Shown here: positions 15,785 through 24,613 of the stretch, in pieces
How positions within the stretch are numbered: position 1 is the first letter of the stretch
Layout of the letters: each line of letters opens with the position of its first letter
Source: Dehalococcoidia bacterium UBA1141
GTDB taxonomy: Bacteria > Chloroflexota > Dehalococcoidia > Lucifugimonadales > UBA3495
Assembly (NCBI GenBank): GCA_002311385.1
Contig: DCAE01000094.1
Location: 133,936-187,480 of the forward strand
DNA length: 53,545 bases
Direction of reading: 5' to 3'
Program-made: the position numbers and the translations under genes
The notes under the pieces: model-generated
What the model was told of the DNA's origin: nothing
Databases searched by the model: none
Seen by the model: only the letters and a program-made list of their open reading frames with translations

Positions 15785-16480
15785 ATGGCCAAACTTTTCG
15801 ACCTCCACATCCACACCACCAAGGGCAGCAGCGACAGCAGCCTCAAACCCGAAGAGCTAATCTTGGAAGCGGAGCGTTTGAACCTCCGCGGCCTTTGCCT
15901 CACCGAACACAGCGGACCTTGGGAGAAACACGAATTCGATCTCTTTGCCAGCCGTCACAACGTGGTGCTGGTGCGGGCCATGGAAGTGGAAACCGACATG
16001 GGCCACATGCTGGCATTTGGGATTGACCGCTACCAATCCGGGTTTCACAAAGCCGAAGAGTTGCGGCGAGCTGCCGATGCCGTTGGTGGATTCGTGGTTA
16101 CCGCCCATCCTTTCCGTTCGGTCTTGAGCGAGAGAAGACGGTCGAGAGCCTTGCTCTATCAGTCGGTCCCCGACGAGCTGCCGGAGAAACCCGAAGACGC
16201 ACTGGAACATCCTGTGTTCAAGCTGGCCCATGCCGTGGAAGTGGCCAACGGCGGCACCGCCGATGAGGAAAATGATTTCGCCATGCGGGTCGCCAGCCAA
16301 TTGGGAATGCCGGTAACCGGCGGCAGCGACGCTCATTCAGCCCACGGACTGGGTAAGTTCGTGACCCAATTTTCTGCTGAGATAAACAATGAAAGCGAGT
16401 TTCTAGCTGGCCTTCACTCCGGCGAATTCCACCCGGCAGTGGGACTCAGGTCCGGCCAGCTTCGTCCTTATGTAATTTAG
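15785..16480 (+). CDS. PHP-domain metal-dependent phosphoesterase
   Basis: The 231-residue protein matches the PHP phosphoesterase family. Metal-ligand motifs are FDLHIHTTKGSSDS at residues 5-18, LCLTEHSG near 38, GHMLAFGID, FVVTAHPFRS near 108 and the final GGSDAHSAHGLGKF near 180. Such stand-alone PHP proteins hydrolyse phosphoesters, often nucleotides or phosphorylated metabolites, in the cytoplasm. It stands alone between the MBL-fold gene and a repeat element. The 15560-15784 gap upstream has no gene. Confidence 0.9.
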   Translation: MAKLFDLHIHTTKGSSDSSLKPEELILEAERLNLRGLCLTEHSGPWEKHEFDLFASRHNVVLVRAMEVETDMGHMLAFGIDRYQSGFHKAEELRRAADAVGGFVVTAHPFRSVLSERRRSRALLYQSVPDELPEKPEDALEHPVFKLAHAVEVANGGTADEENDFAMRVASQLGMPVTGGSDAHSAHGLGKFVTQFSAEINNESEFLAGLHSGEFHPAVGLRSGQLRPYVI

Positions 16481-16587
16481 TTCGGTATTACTCGGCTCTA
16501 GATTGGTTGATTATCAATGAACCTGGCTTAGCCCAAGTGGGGTAAACGCATAGTCCGGGTTACGGTCACGGAGGTATTGCCTCAATA

Positions 16588-16665
16588 CTGTCATTCTGAG
16601 GAGCGAAGCGACGAAAAATCTCTTGGCTCAAGCGTAAAGATTCTTCGCTTCACTCAGAATGACAG
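16588..16665. repeat. 78-bp palindromic repeat element with TGTCATTCTGAG ends
   Basis: CTGTCATTCTGAG (16588-16600) and CTCAGAATGACAG (16653-16665) form perfect 13-bp terminal inverted repeats. The interior holds GAGCGAAGCGACGAA and ATTCTTCGCTTC arms. Related partial copies lie at 37116-37140 and 38078-38138. It carries no coding sequence and resembles a REP/MITE-type dispersed element. Confidence 0.85.
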
Positions 16666-16758
16666 TTTCACGGTGGCTATAGGGCAAAGCTCGGTCACAA
16701 GGGTCAAATACCTTCACAGGTATATCAGGGGTGGAATGTTGGCGGTGGATAACTAGCT

Positions 16759-19596
16759 ATGTCTTTACGCTTCCCTACAGCGAATCCCTTCGAAACGGTC
16801 CATGTGGCCTTGGACCTTGAAACCACGGGCTTGGACCAAAACCGCGACACGATTATCGAGGTAGGCGCCGTTAAATTCGAAGGCGATCGAGTACTAGACA
16901 CTTTCCAGACCTTCATCAATCCGGGCCGCTCGATTCCCGAGTTCGTGCAGCGCTTAACCGGCATATCCGAAAGCCAGGTCAAGCGCGCGCCATTCTTCAG
17001 CACCATAGTACCCGAGTTGGCCGACTGGCTTGAGGATTTCCCGGTTATCGGTCACAACATCTCGTTTGACCTATCGTTCTTAAGTTCTCACGGGCTGCCC
17101 TTAAAAAACCCTGCATACGATACTTGGGATCTGGCATCGGTGTTTTTGCCTCGCTCCGCCCAGTATTCCCTGGGATATCTCTCCGATTTCTTAAAGGTCT
17201 CCCACGTGGACAGGCACCGAGCGCTGGGGGACGCTAAAGCAACATTCCTAGTCTTCAATGCGTTGCTCAAAAAGGCTCAAGCACTGGACAGCGGGTTACT
17301 TGCCCACATCGTTAACCTCTCCGACCGCAGCAACTGGGCCATAGGTCCCTTGCTGGCTGGACTCCAACAGTCAACAGCCCCTGGTGAGACATCGGCATTC
17401 GGACTGACTGGCCTGGATTTGGACAATCTTTCGGCCAGGCTGGCCCGCCCGGAAAAACGCCGGTCGGAAAACAACATGGGCTCCTTCGACGAAGATAAAG
17501 TAGCCTCACTTTTGGGTGTCAACGGGCCATTCGCTAAAACCTTCTCAGGTTTTGAGCACCGCCCTGAACAAGAGCAGATGCTGGCCAAGGTAACCACCGC
17601 AATCCACAACAGCAATCACCTAGTAGTGGAGGGTGGGACCGGCGTGGGGAAATCCATGGCATATCTGCTCCCCGCCGTCCTCTTCGCTATGGCCAAAGGA
17701 CAACGAGTCGTAATCTCCACCAACACCATCAACCTGCAAGAACAGCTGCTTAGTAAAGACATCCCTGCTCTGGTCTCGGTATTGGAAGGCGCCGGGTTGG
17801 TGGAAAAAGGTCAAATCAAGGCTGCACTATTGAAAGGCCGCGCCAATTATCTATGCATACACCGTTGGAATTACCTCGCCCGTAGTGAAAACCCCACGGT
17901 GGATGAAGCCCGATTGCTGAGCAAGACAGCCGTCTGGATGCAGGACACGCTAACCGGGGACAAGGGTGAGATAAACCTTGGTGGCCGTGACTCTTTCACG
18001 TGGAACCGGGTTTCTGCCGGGGAAAAGGGCCGGTGCCCCGGCTTGCGCGACGGCGGACCCTGTTTCTTGCGCACGGCCAGGGAACGGGCCGAACAAGCGC
18101 ACATCATCGTGGTTAACCACGCATTATTGATGTCCGACCTCGTGCGGGGAGGCAGCCTGATTCCCGAATACCAGTACTTGGTGGTGGACGAGGCACACAA
18201 TCTTGAGGACGAGGCCACCAGGCAATTGGGATTCGACGTTGCGCCGGACCGCTTGGAAGAAACAACCGAGCTACAAAACCGCCTGATTACCCAATTGCGC
18301 ATCGCTCTTGCCACTGAAACCTCGGACTCGACGGTAAGGCAAGAGGCGGAAAAAGTTATAACTGATGTGGAAACGACCACCCCGTCTATCCAGGAGCTTT
18401 GGGCCAGGCTTTGGGCCGCAGCGGAAAGAGTCTTGGAAGTAAGAACACCTGACGGCTCCGAGGAGAGGGCGCAGATTCTCTTGGACCACGGGGTCAGAGC
18501 CCAACAAGTGTGGTCCGACCTGGTGCTGGATTGGGAAAACTTGGACGTGAGGTTGACGCAAGCAAGTCAGCACCTATCCCGGTTGCAACGGTTCTTAGAA
18601 ACCACAACCCTGCCCGGAGCGGCGGACCAGCCAGCCTTGGTATCGGAGTCTTCCAATATTCAAGATAGTCTGGATTTGCTTCGAACGCAGCTAGATTCCA
18701 TGCTGGGGTCTCCTAACGATGACACCATCCATTGGCTGGCCAGGGACCAAGCCAAGGGCGATGCGTCCCTGCATTCAGCGCCCTTGGACGTGGGCGCCAC
18801 ACTCAGTGAAGACCTGTTCAACAAGAAAGAGTGCGTGGTGATGACCAGCGCTACCCTGAGCACCAACGGCACGTTCGACTATTTCAGGCGTAGAAGCGGC
18901 GTGCCCGAGGAGAGCGAGGAGTTGCTGGTCGGATCTCCTTTCAATTACCAGAAAGCGGCGGTACTGCTCATACCCGACGACATGCCTGCTCCCAATGCCG
19001 ATGGGTACCTTGACGCTTTATCCCGAGTCTTGGTCGATTTGAGCAAGTCGTTGGGTGGCCGAACCATGGCCCTGTTTACTTCATATTCAGCTCTCCGGGG
19101 GGTCGCCAGCCGGGTGCGAACGCCGTTAATGGGGGAAGGCATCACCGTGCTGGCCCAGAGCATAGACGGCAGGCCCCAACAACTAATCAGCCGTTTTGCC
19201 GACGATCCGAAGAGCCTGCTTTTGGGCACGTCCAGTTTCTGGGAAGGTGTTGATTTGCCCACTGGTGTGCTGAAGGCGCTGGTACTAACCCGCCTTCCCT
19301 TCCAAGTACCCACCGACCCGGTGGTAAAGGCTAGATCCGACCAATACGATGATCCATTTAAGGAATTCTCCATCCCTCAAGCTGTTTTGCGCTTCCGCCA
19401 AGGCATCGGGCGGCTGATTCGCAACAAAGGGGACAAGGGCGCAATCGTGGTCTTGGACCGCCGAATCACGGGCCGTAATTATGGAGATTCCTTCTTGAAC
19501 TCCATTCCCCCTTGCACGCTGAAACCGAGCAAGTTATCTAATGTGGGCACATTGGCTGCCCAATGGGTGGGTGATGATCGTGGAGTTAGAAACTGA
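16759..19596 (+). CDS. dinG: DnaQ-type exonuclease fused to DinG-type helicase
   Basis: The 945-residue protein joins two domains. Residues 1-180 are a DEDDh 3'-5' exonuclease: ALDLETTGLD, IGHNISFDLSFL and VDRHRALGDAKAT provide the acidic and His residues. Residues about 250-940 are a DinG/XPD-like superfamily 2 helicase, with Walker A GGTGVGKSMAYLLPA, the VDEAHNLEDEA box, SSFWEGVDLPTGVLKAL and QGIGRLIRNKGDKGA. Cys residues at NYLC, GRCPG and GPCF lie where the XPD-type iron-sulfur domain sits, but only three are obvious, so a cluster is uncertain. The domain order is that of the Gram-positive DinG/YpvA type. Its end overlaps the glycosylase gene. A DNA repair role is inferred. Confidence 0.93.
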   Translation: MSLRFPTANPFETVHVALDLETTGLDQNRDTIIEVGAVKFEGDRVLDTFQTFINPGRSIPEFVQRLTGISESQVKRAPFFSTIVPELADWLEDFPVIGHNISFDLSFLSSHGLPLKNPAYDTWDLASVFLPRSAQYSLGYLSDFLKVSHVDRHRALGDAKATFLVFNALLKKAQALDSGLLAHIVNLSDRSNWAIGPLLAGLQQSTAPGETSAFGLTGLDLDNLSARLARPEKRRSENNMGSFDEDKVASLLGVNGPFAKTFSGFEHRPEQEQMLAKVTTAIHNSNHLVVEGGTGVGKSMAYLLPAVLFAMAKGQRVVISTNTINLQEQLLSKDIPALVSVLEGAGLVEKGQIKAALLKGRANYLCIHRWNYLARSENPTVDEARLLSKTAVWMQDTLTGDKGEINLGGRDSFTWNRVSAGEKGRCPGLRDGGPCFLRTARERAEQAHIIVVNHALLMSDLVRGGSLIPEYQYLVVDEAHNLEDEATRQLGFDVAPDRLEETTELQNRLITQLRIALATETSDSTVRQEAEKVITDVETTTPSIQELWARLWAAAERVLEVRTPDGSEERAQILLDHGVRAQQVWSDLVLDWENLDVRLTQASQHLSRLQRFLETTTLPGAADQPALVSESSNIQDSLDLLRTQLDSMLGSPNDDTIHWLARDQAKGDASLHSAPLDVGATLSEDLFNKKECVVMTSATLSTNGTFDYFRRRSGVPEESEELLVGSPFNYQKAAVLLIPDDMPAPNADGYLDALSRVLVDLSKSLGGRTMALFTSYSALRGVASRVRTPLMGEGITVLAQSIDGRPQQLISRFADDPKSLLLGTSSFWEGVDLPTGVLKALVLTRLPFQVPTDPVVKARSDQYDDPFKEFSIPQAVLRFRQGIGRLIRNKGDKGAIVVLDRRITGRNYGDSFLNSIPPCTLKPSKLSNVGTLAAQWVGDDRGVRN

Positions 19597-20422
19597 CCAA
19601 CCCCTAGACTTAGCCGCCAGCTTGGAAAGCGGGCAGTCCCATCGTTGGGAGCGGGACGGGGACTGGTTCTCCGGGGTAGTGCGGGGCACTTTCATCAAGA
19701 TGCGCCAGACCAGTGAGCGCATCGAGTTTCTCTGCGACTCCCTACCTCAATCCTCAGTGGAGTCGTTGCTCCATAGCTACTTCCGCTTGGATGATGACCT
19801 TCCAGCAATCTACACCGAGATTAAGGCTGACGCTAGGGTGGCCGAGATGGTGAACCTTTATCCCGGCCTTCGCCTACTTAGGATAGAGCCATGGGAATGC
19901 GTAATTTCCTTTATATGCTCCGCCAATTCAAACATCCCCCGCATCCACCAGAACATGGAAGCCCTGGCCAAAAACTTTGGAGACCAAGTTAGCATGAACG
20001 GGGACGCGCGCTATGCTTTCCCCACGCCAGCCCAACTGGGTGAGGCGGGCGAGCAGGAACTAAGAAGGCTAGGCTTGGGATTCAGAGCGCCCTACGTGGA
20101 TAAGACCACCAGAATGGTCTTGGACGGACGATTGGATCTTGAAAGTCTTGTCGAATTGCCTTATCTGGAAGCCAAAGAAAAGCTGATGGAATGTCCGGGC
20201 ATCGGACCCAAGGTGGCCGACTGCATATCCGTCTTTTCATTGGAGAAGATTGAAGCGTTCCCGATCGACGTGTGGATACGCCGGGCATTGGGTGAGTGGT
20301 ATTTCGACGGAGAAAAACCGCCACCGGACCGAGTATTGCTGGAGTGGGCTCTATCCCACTTTGGCCGTTATGGCGGCTACTCACAACAATATCTGTTTCA
20401 TGGAAGACGATTGAAGAAGTAA
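19574..20422 (+). CDS. 8-oxoguanine DNA glycosylase-like HhH-GPD protein
   Basis: The 282-residue protein fits the OGG1-type HhH-GPD family. The N-terminal part reads SGQSHRWERDGDWFSGVVRG, matching the OGG N-domain QxFRW region. The helix-hairpin-helix is LMECPGIGPKVADCISVFSL, with its Lys as candidate catalytic residue, and EAFPIDVWIRRAL supplies the Asp. Such enzymes remove 8-oxoG opposite C and nick the strand. ATG 19574 overlaps the dinG end by 23 bp, so the two repair genes are probably one transcript. A GTG at 19571 is an alternative start. Confidence 0.9.
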   Translation: MIVELETDQPLDLAASLESGQSHRWERDGDWFSGVVRGTFIKMRQTSERIEFLCDSLPQSSVESLLHSYFRLDDDLPAIYTEIKADARVAEMVNLYPGLRLLRIEPWECVISFICSANSNIPRIHQNMEALAKNFGDQVSMNGDARYAFPTPAQLGEAGEQELRRLGLGFRAPYVDKTTRMVLDGRLDLESLVELPYLEAKEKLMECPGIGPKVADCISVFSLEKIEAFPIDVWIRRALGEWYFDGEKPPPDRVLLEWALSHFGRYGGYSQQYLFHGRRLKK

Positions 20423-20577
20423 CTCGGTGGACTTACGCCATGAATCAATTAACTGCGGTTAATATCATTTTTCTGTCGCCTAACGATATGTCAAGGGTGA
20501 GCCTGACTTAATCAAGAACGGACAAACTACCACTCGAGTCCGTGGGGATTTCCCGGGGAGTTTCCTGGGGAATATCA

Positions 20578-21423
20578 ATGAATCGATTCAAGCCGCATCT
20601 TCCGATCTTATTCGCGATCCTAGCCGTGGCGGCTACATTCTGGCTTCTGCCTCAAGTCGCTCAGGCCAGGTCCGCATCTCAGACAGCAGACTGCGACGGC
20701 GCCAGAGTCGTGATTGAAGGCGGGCAGCCCTCACCTTTCATTCTCCCTGGCTTTTCAGGCGAAAAACTTGAGGTCGACCCGGAAGCGGTTCTGACGATCA
20801 GGGCTGAAAACATCCCGCCCGGTGCTCGGTTGAACTGGGCTTTACGAGGTTTCGGGACGGAATTGGCCAGCAAGGAAGTAGACATCAGCTCCGGCACCAC
20901 AGAGGTCAGAATCAAAGACATCTCCAATCATGTGCGGGGAATTTTTGAGATTGAGGGGACCATTCTCAGCGACTCAGGAGAGTTGTGCTCAGTGCCCTTT
21001 GGCATAGACGTTGCCGAATTTGGGGGCACAACGGCCTTGGCTGCTTCAGGTGTGACGGCCGTAACGGGCCTGGGAGTCTTGGCTAGCGCTCCCCTATCCG
21101 CCAACGGCATCAACGCAAAGGTCAACCTCAAGGTGCAGCTTCAACGACGACGTCCTCGTGGACTGAGGCGATGGCTCCCGACTCCAGCGTGGAAACGGAC
21201 CATTTTCAGCACCATTACCGGCGTAATAACTGGCCTCGCCATCGCGGTGGTATTACAGCAGAGCGGTTTTGCTCCTCTCTCGCTGGCCAACGCACTAAAA
21301 GGCGCGATTATCGGCGGTGGAGCTACGTTTGGCGTCGGCTATTCTCTTGGTGTGCTGCTGACATTTATCAAGCCCGCGGTTGCCGAGCCAGAGGCCGAAG
21401 CGCCGAATCAAGCGTCCGAATAG
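20578..21423 (+). CDS. Exported membrane protein of unknown function
   Basis: I do not recognise this 281-residue protein. It has a signal peptide (MNRFKPHLPILFAILAVAAT, cleavage likely after AQA near residue 30), then an extracytoplasmic beta-rich domain of about 115 residues with two Cys (TADCDGA and GELCSVP) that may form a disulfide. A hydrophobic segment around TALAASGVTAVTGLGVLA follows, a basic stretch (LQRRRPRGLRRW) and two further hydrophobic helices (TITGVITGLAIAVVL and GGGATFGVGYSLGVLL), ending in an acidic tail. ATG 20578 precedes the signal peptide directly. It is downstream of the glycosylase gene and convergent with the next gene. Confidence 0.8.
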   Translation: MNRFKPHLPILFAILAVAATFWLLPQVAQARSASQTADCDGARVVIEGGQPSPFILPGFSGEKLEVDPEAVLTIRAENIPPGARLNWALRGFGTELASKEVDISSGTTEVRIKDISNHVRGIFEIEGTILSDSGELCSVPFGIDVAEFGGTTALAASGVTAVTGLGVLASAPLSANGINAKVNLKVQLQRRRPRGLRRWLPTPAWKRTIFSTITGVITGLAIAVVLQQSGFAPLSLANALKGAIIGGGATFGVGYSLGVLLTFIKPAVAEPEAEAPNQASE

Positions 21424-21462
21424 GTATCCGATTAGCGAGACTCGTCTAGCAGGATGGCTAAA

Positions 21463-22500
21463 TTAGGGCGCGAGTATCAGCTTGCCAAAGAAGTTGGTTT
21501 CTTCCATCGCCCGGTGGGCCTCAGCGGCGTCTTGCAAGGGGAAAACCCGGTCTACAACGGGACGTATCAAGCCCCTGTTGAGCACGGTGACAATCTCCCG
21601 CATGTCCTCCTTATTGCCCATGAACACGCCGTAGATTTCCTTTTGCTGGCTAAAGAGCAACCCCAGATGCAACTCACTACGCAGTCCGGTGGTTGCGCCG
21701 CAGGTTCCGTAACGCCCACCCGGCCTGAGGGCGTTGAACGCCTTGGAGAAGAAGTCGGCCCCAACGTGGTCCACCACAGCATCGGCTCCGATTCCCCCGG
21801 TCATTTCCTTAGTACGTTCGGTTATATCCTCTTCGTTATAGTTGATTACCTCGTCGGCCCCCAGGGCTAGAGCCTTGGCGACTTTCTCCGGGGTGCTGGT
21901 GGTGGCAATGACGCGGGCGCCAATGATGTTCTTGGCAACCTGAATCGCTGCGGTGCCCACTCCTGCCGACGCAGAAAGGACTAACACAGTCTCCCAGGCC
22001 TTGACCTGCATTCGCCGCACCAACATGTTCCAAACTGGCAGAAAGGTAGTTGGCAACGCAGCAGCTTCTTCGTATGAAACGCTGTCGTCTATCACGTGGA
22101 CATTGGCTGCGGGAACGGCAACCAATTCTGCGTAGCTGCCGTCGATCGCGCTCCCCATAAATCGTTGCCTGCTACAAAGGTCATCCCGGCCAGCCAGGCA
22201 CGCGGGACATTGCTGACAGGTCAAGCGGGGATTGACCACCACCCGGTCCGCCACTTTCACGGTAGCGACCTGTTCGCCAATCTCCACCACCTCACCAGCG
22301 CAATCTCCACCTAGAATCAGCGGGGGCGGAAAGTCCCTCTTTAGTCCCCGTCCCCCTTCCCGTGTATAAAGGTCGAGGCGGTTCAAGGCCGCAGCGCCTA
22401 CGCGGACCAATACCTCTTGGGAATTAATCGTCGGGTCAGGCCGTTCTCCGTAGGTCAGAACCTCCGGGCCGCCGTGAGATTCGATGTAGATTGCTTTCAT
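21463..22500 (-). CDS. Zinc-type alcohol dehydrogenase-like / quinone oxidoreductase (MDR family)
   Basis: The 345-residue protein is a medium-chain dehydrogenase/reductase. GGDCAGEVVEIGEQV and VNPRLTCQQCPACLAGRDDLC show the GroES-like domain with the four-Cys structural zinc site. VLVLSASAGVGTAAIQVAKNIIGARVIATT is the NAD(P)-binding Rossmann fold with a GxGxxA-type loop. KLILAP ends it as in many family members. The start ATG 22500 follows an AAAGGA sequence. It is convergent with the preceding membrane-protein gene. The substrate cannot be inferred. Confidence 0.9.
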   Translation of the reverse strand: MKAIYIESHGGPEVLTYGERPDPTINSQEVLVRVGAAALNRLDLYTREGGRGLKRDFPPPLILGGDCAGEVVEIGEQVATVKVADRVVVNPRLTCQQCPACLAGRDDLCSRQRFMGSAIDGSYAELVAVPAANVHVIDDSVSYEEAAALPTTFLPVWNMLVRRMQVKAWETVLVLSASAGVGTAAIQVAKNIIGARVIATTSTPEKVAKALALGADEVINYNEEDITERTKEMTGGIGADAVVDHVGADFFSKAFNALRPGGRYGTCGATTGLRSELHLGLLFSQQKEIYGVFMGNKEDMREIVTVLNRGLIRPVVDRVFPLQDAAEAHRAMEETNFFGKLILAP

Positions 22501-22640
22501 GAAGTCGTCCTTTTCGCTGTCGGCGATTCGCACTCAGCCGTTAGAATTTTTATGCTTTGACGTGGCGGGTTAGAAGCAAATATCCCGAAATGCATCAGCC
22601 TGTTGTACACCGGTCATAGCATCGTTAAACACTGAAGGCT

Positions 22641-22865
22641 TTACGGTCTTCGCCCGTAAAAACAGTCGTCGCACAAGAATACGATGGCCAAGGCCTCTTC
22701 GTGGCTGCCGATGCGCCCACATTGAGGGATATCGCTATCTTGGCTCCAAGGCTGATGGAATTTGCCTCCGCACATCTGGCAAGAGGTCTGATGAACACCA
22801 TCTAGCGGCTCGCCGCAGATTACGCAGGATTCTTGTTCGATTATTTCTTGGGTATCTTCAGGCAT
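22641..22865 (-). CDS. Small zinc-ribbon-like protein
   Basis: The 74-residue protein has three cysteine pairs: CVICGEPL near residue 14, CQMCGGKFH near 30, and CDDCFYG near 66, plus a lone Cys in IPQCGRIGSHEEA and two His residues. This spacing suggests one or two zinc-binding knuckles. There is no signal peptide. It lies 71 bp downstream of the nucleotidyltransferase gene on the same strand, so co-transcription is likely. I do not recognise a named family; RING/FYVE-like treble-clef folds are possible but unproven. Confidence 0.8.
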   Translation of the reverse strand: MPEDTQEIIEQESCVICGEPLDGVHQTSCQMCGGKFHQPWSQDSDIPQCGRIGSHEEALAIVFLCDDCFYGRRP

Positions 22866-22936
22866 TCTGTGTCAGTCCCTATTTTACGCCGGATTATCGG
22901 GTTAGGAGCGAACTCTATTAGACTTATCGTAGTGGT

Positions 22937-24238
22937 TCATTCTATGCGCTCTTGGAGCCAGCGGATTTCATCTTCTTCATCCAATACCAATCCGTCCAGT
23001 TTGGCTTCTCGCAATTCATCCAATAGGCGGCCAATCGCAGGGCCCTGGGGCACTCCCAGGTCAATCAGTTTCCTGGCGGTCAACTCCGTTGCGATGTGCC
23101 GCAGCTTTTCTGAATACAAAGCCAGTCTTTCTGAGATTATCGACAGGCCGGTGAGCCGGGTAACCGCCAGAATTGCTTGTGCGCGCTTCCCATCTAAGGC
23201 CTTAGCCAACTGGGAGTTTGAAAGTTCTTCGGCAGCCAGAAGTTCCTCTTGCGTCTTTAAGGAGACTACGTCTCTGATTACCGCGGCCCATACACTATTG
23301 GCATTGATGCGGCGGATAAGTTCTTCCGCTTGTATCTCCGAAAGAGGATAAGCGAGAGCCCCAATATAGGACAAGGGGTCGATTTGCTTTGCATCCGCTT
23401 TTGAGCCCGTTATATCCAGAATAGAGGACGGGGAGACCCCGACTGACGTTAGTGCCACCAGACGGTCTACCGCCTCAACCCGGCCCATAGCAGGGTAAAT
23501 CTCTGCCAAAACCCCAAGTGCCGCACATCTTTTCAGAGCCTCTTCCGGCTGGTCGTCTTCTAAAATTTTCTCCAACTCATGTTTGATACGATCACTGGTG
23601 AGCGACGCAAGGTGGCCTTGGTCTACTGCGTCGTTCAGGCATTGCAACGTATCCGGTTCCAATTCAAACCCAAAACGTTGTTCGTACCTGATTGCCCGAA
23701 ATATTCGAGTGGGGTCGTCTTCAAAGCTCTTAGGATGGAGAATACGAATCACGCGGCTTCGCAGGTCGTCTATCCCGCCGTGAAGGTCCAAAATCTTGGG
23801 ATTCTGTTGGTTCAATGGCAAAGCCAAGGAGTTAATTGTGAAATCGCGCCTGGCTAGATCGTCGAAGATTGAGCCGGGAGTCACTGTGGGAAGAGCAGCA
23901 GGGGCGGAATAAGTTTCCGACCTCGCAGTGACAACATCAACGCGGCAACTACCTAAAATAAAGGTAGATGTACCGAACCTTGGATGGACGCGGACTTCGC
24001 CTCCCAATTGCTCCGCCAGCCAGCGAGCAACCTCTGGACCATCGCCTTCCACCACGAAATCCAAATCACGAATGGGTGCGCCAATCAATATATCGCGCAC
24101 CGGGCCGCCGACTACAAAGATTGGGTGTGACTGGCTGAGCGCTCGTTGTCGTAAGCAGCGTAAAACCGTCAGGTTATCGCCGCCCAAAGTGTCCACCAGA
24201 GCGTCCAATGCGAGAGCGTCCAATGCCGGACCATCCAA
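22937..24238 (-). CDS. CCA tRNA nucleotidyltransferase / poly(A) polymerase family protein
   Basis: This class II nucleotidyltransferase adds or repairs the tRNA 3' CCA end, or is a related poly(A) polymerase. Motifs are IFVVGGPVRDILIGAPIRDLDFVVEGDG near residue 40 (catalytic DxD), RFGTSTFIL, the LARRDFTINSLALPL block near 132, and EDDPTRIFRAIRYEQRFGF near 180. Length (433 aa) fits the family. The first residues contain a 15-bp internal duplication (GCATTGGACGCTCT twice at about 24200-24230). A zinc-ribbon gene follows. Whether the enzyme adds CCA, only CC or only A cannot be told from sequence alone. Confidence 0.9.
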   Translation of the reverse strand: MDGPALDALALDALVDTLGGDNLTVLRCLRQRALSQSHPIFVVGGPVRDILIGAPIRDLDFVVEGDGPEVARWLAEQLGGEVRVHPRFGTSTFILGSCRVDVVTARSETYSAPAALPTVTPGSIFDDLARRDFTINSLALPLNQQNPKILDLHGGIDDLRSRVIRILHPKSFEDDPTRIFRAIRYEQRFGFELEPDTLQCLNDAVDQGHLASLTSDRIKHELEKILEDDQPEEALKRCAALGVLAEIYPAMGRVEAVDRLVALTSVGVSPSSILDITGSKADAKQIDPLSYIGALAYPLSEIQAEELIRRINANSVWAAVIRDVVSLKTQEELLAAEELSNSQLAKALDGKRAQAILAVTRLTGLSIISERLALYSEKLRHIATELTARKLIDLGVPQGPAIGRLLDELREAKLDGLVLDEEDEIRWLQERIE

Positions 24239-24554
24239 TTAATGAACGATGTGCTAAATCTGCCGCGTGGAGGGCCTCCTGAGACTGATATTATAGCATA
24301 GGGCTGCCTGGGATAAGCCGGTCATCGGGCTCAGCGAGTGGTGGCACCGCGAACTAAATTAAGCTCTGGATTTCCCGTTATTTTAGGTATTCCTAGGTAT
24401 CTAGGTTTGAAACGCAAGTCGCTATGTCATGCCGATTGTCGTTAGATTCCGTTTCGACCATCAGATCCCGTTCCGTCCAACAGATTCCCTTTCGTTCATA
24501 TAAAAGTAGAACCGAAGACCGTTGACCTCCGGCGCGCCTAAAACCCCTAATATT
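24239..24554. other. Intergenic stretch, no supported gene
   Basis: This gap lies between divergent genes (the nucleotidyltransferase on minus, the DsbA-like gene on plus). A 64-codon minus-strand frame (24393-24587) has no recognisable motif and runs through the promoter below. I see no RNA gene or repeat. Confidence 0.5.
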
Positions 24555-24583
24555 TTGACAAGCACTTTGCCCATAGATACAAT
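24555..24583 (+). promoter_or_regulatory. Near-consensus sigma70-type promoter of the selenocysteine DsbA-like gene
   Basis: TTGACA (24555-24560) and TACAAT (24578-24583) are separated by exactly 17 bp. Transcription would start near 24590. An AGGAGGT Shine-Dalgarno sequence follows at 24601-24607, then ATG at 24614. The promoter and ribosome site point to the upstream ATG rather than a start after the UGA. Confidence 0.75.
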
Positions 24584-24613
24584 TCATTCAGAAATATGCC
24601 AGGAGGTAACAAA

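Noticed and set aside
24393..24587. 64-codon ORF upstream of the DsbA-like gene
   Set aside because: It runs antisense through the promoter and has no features.
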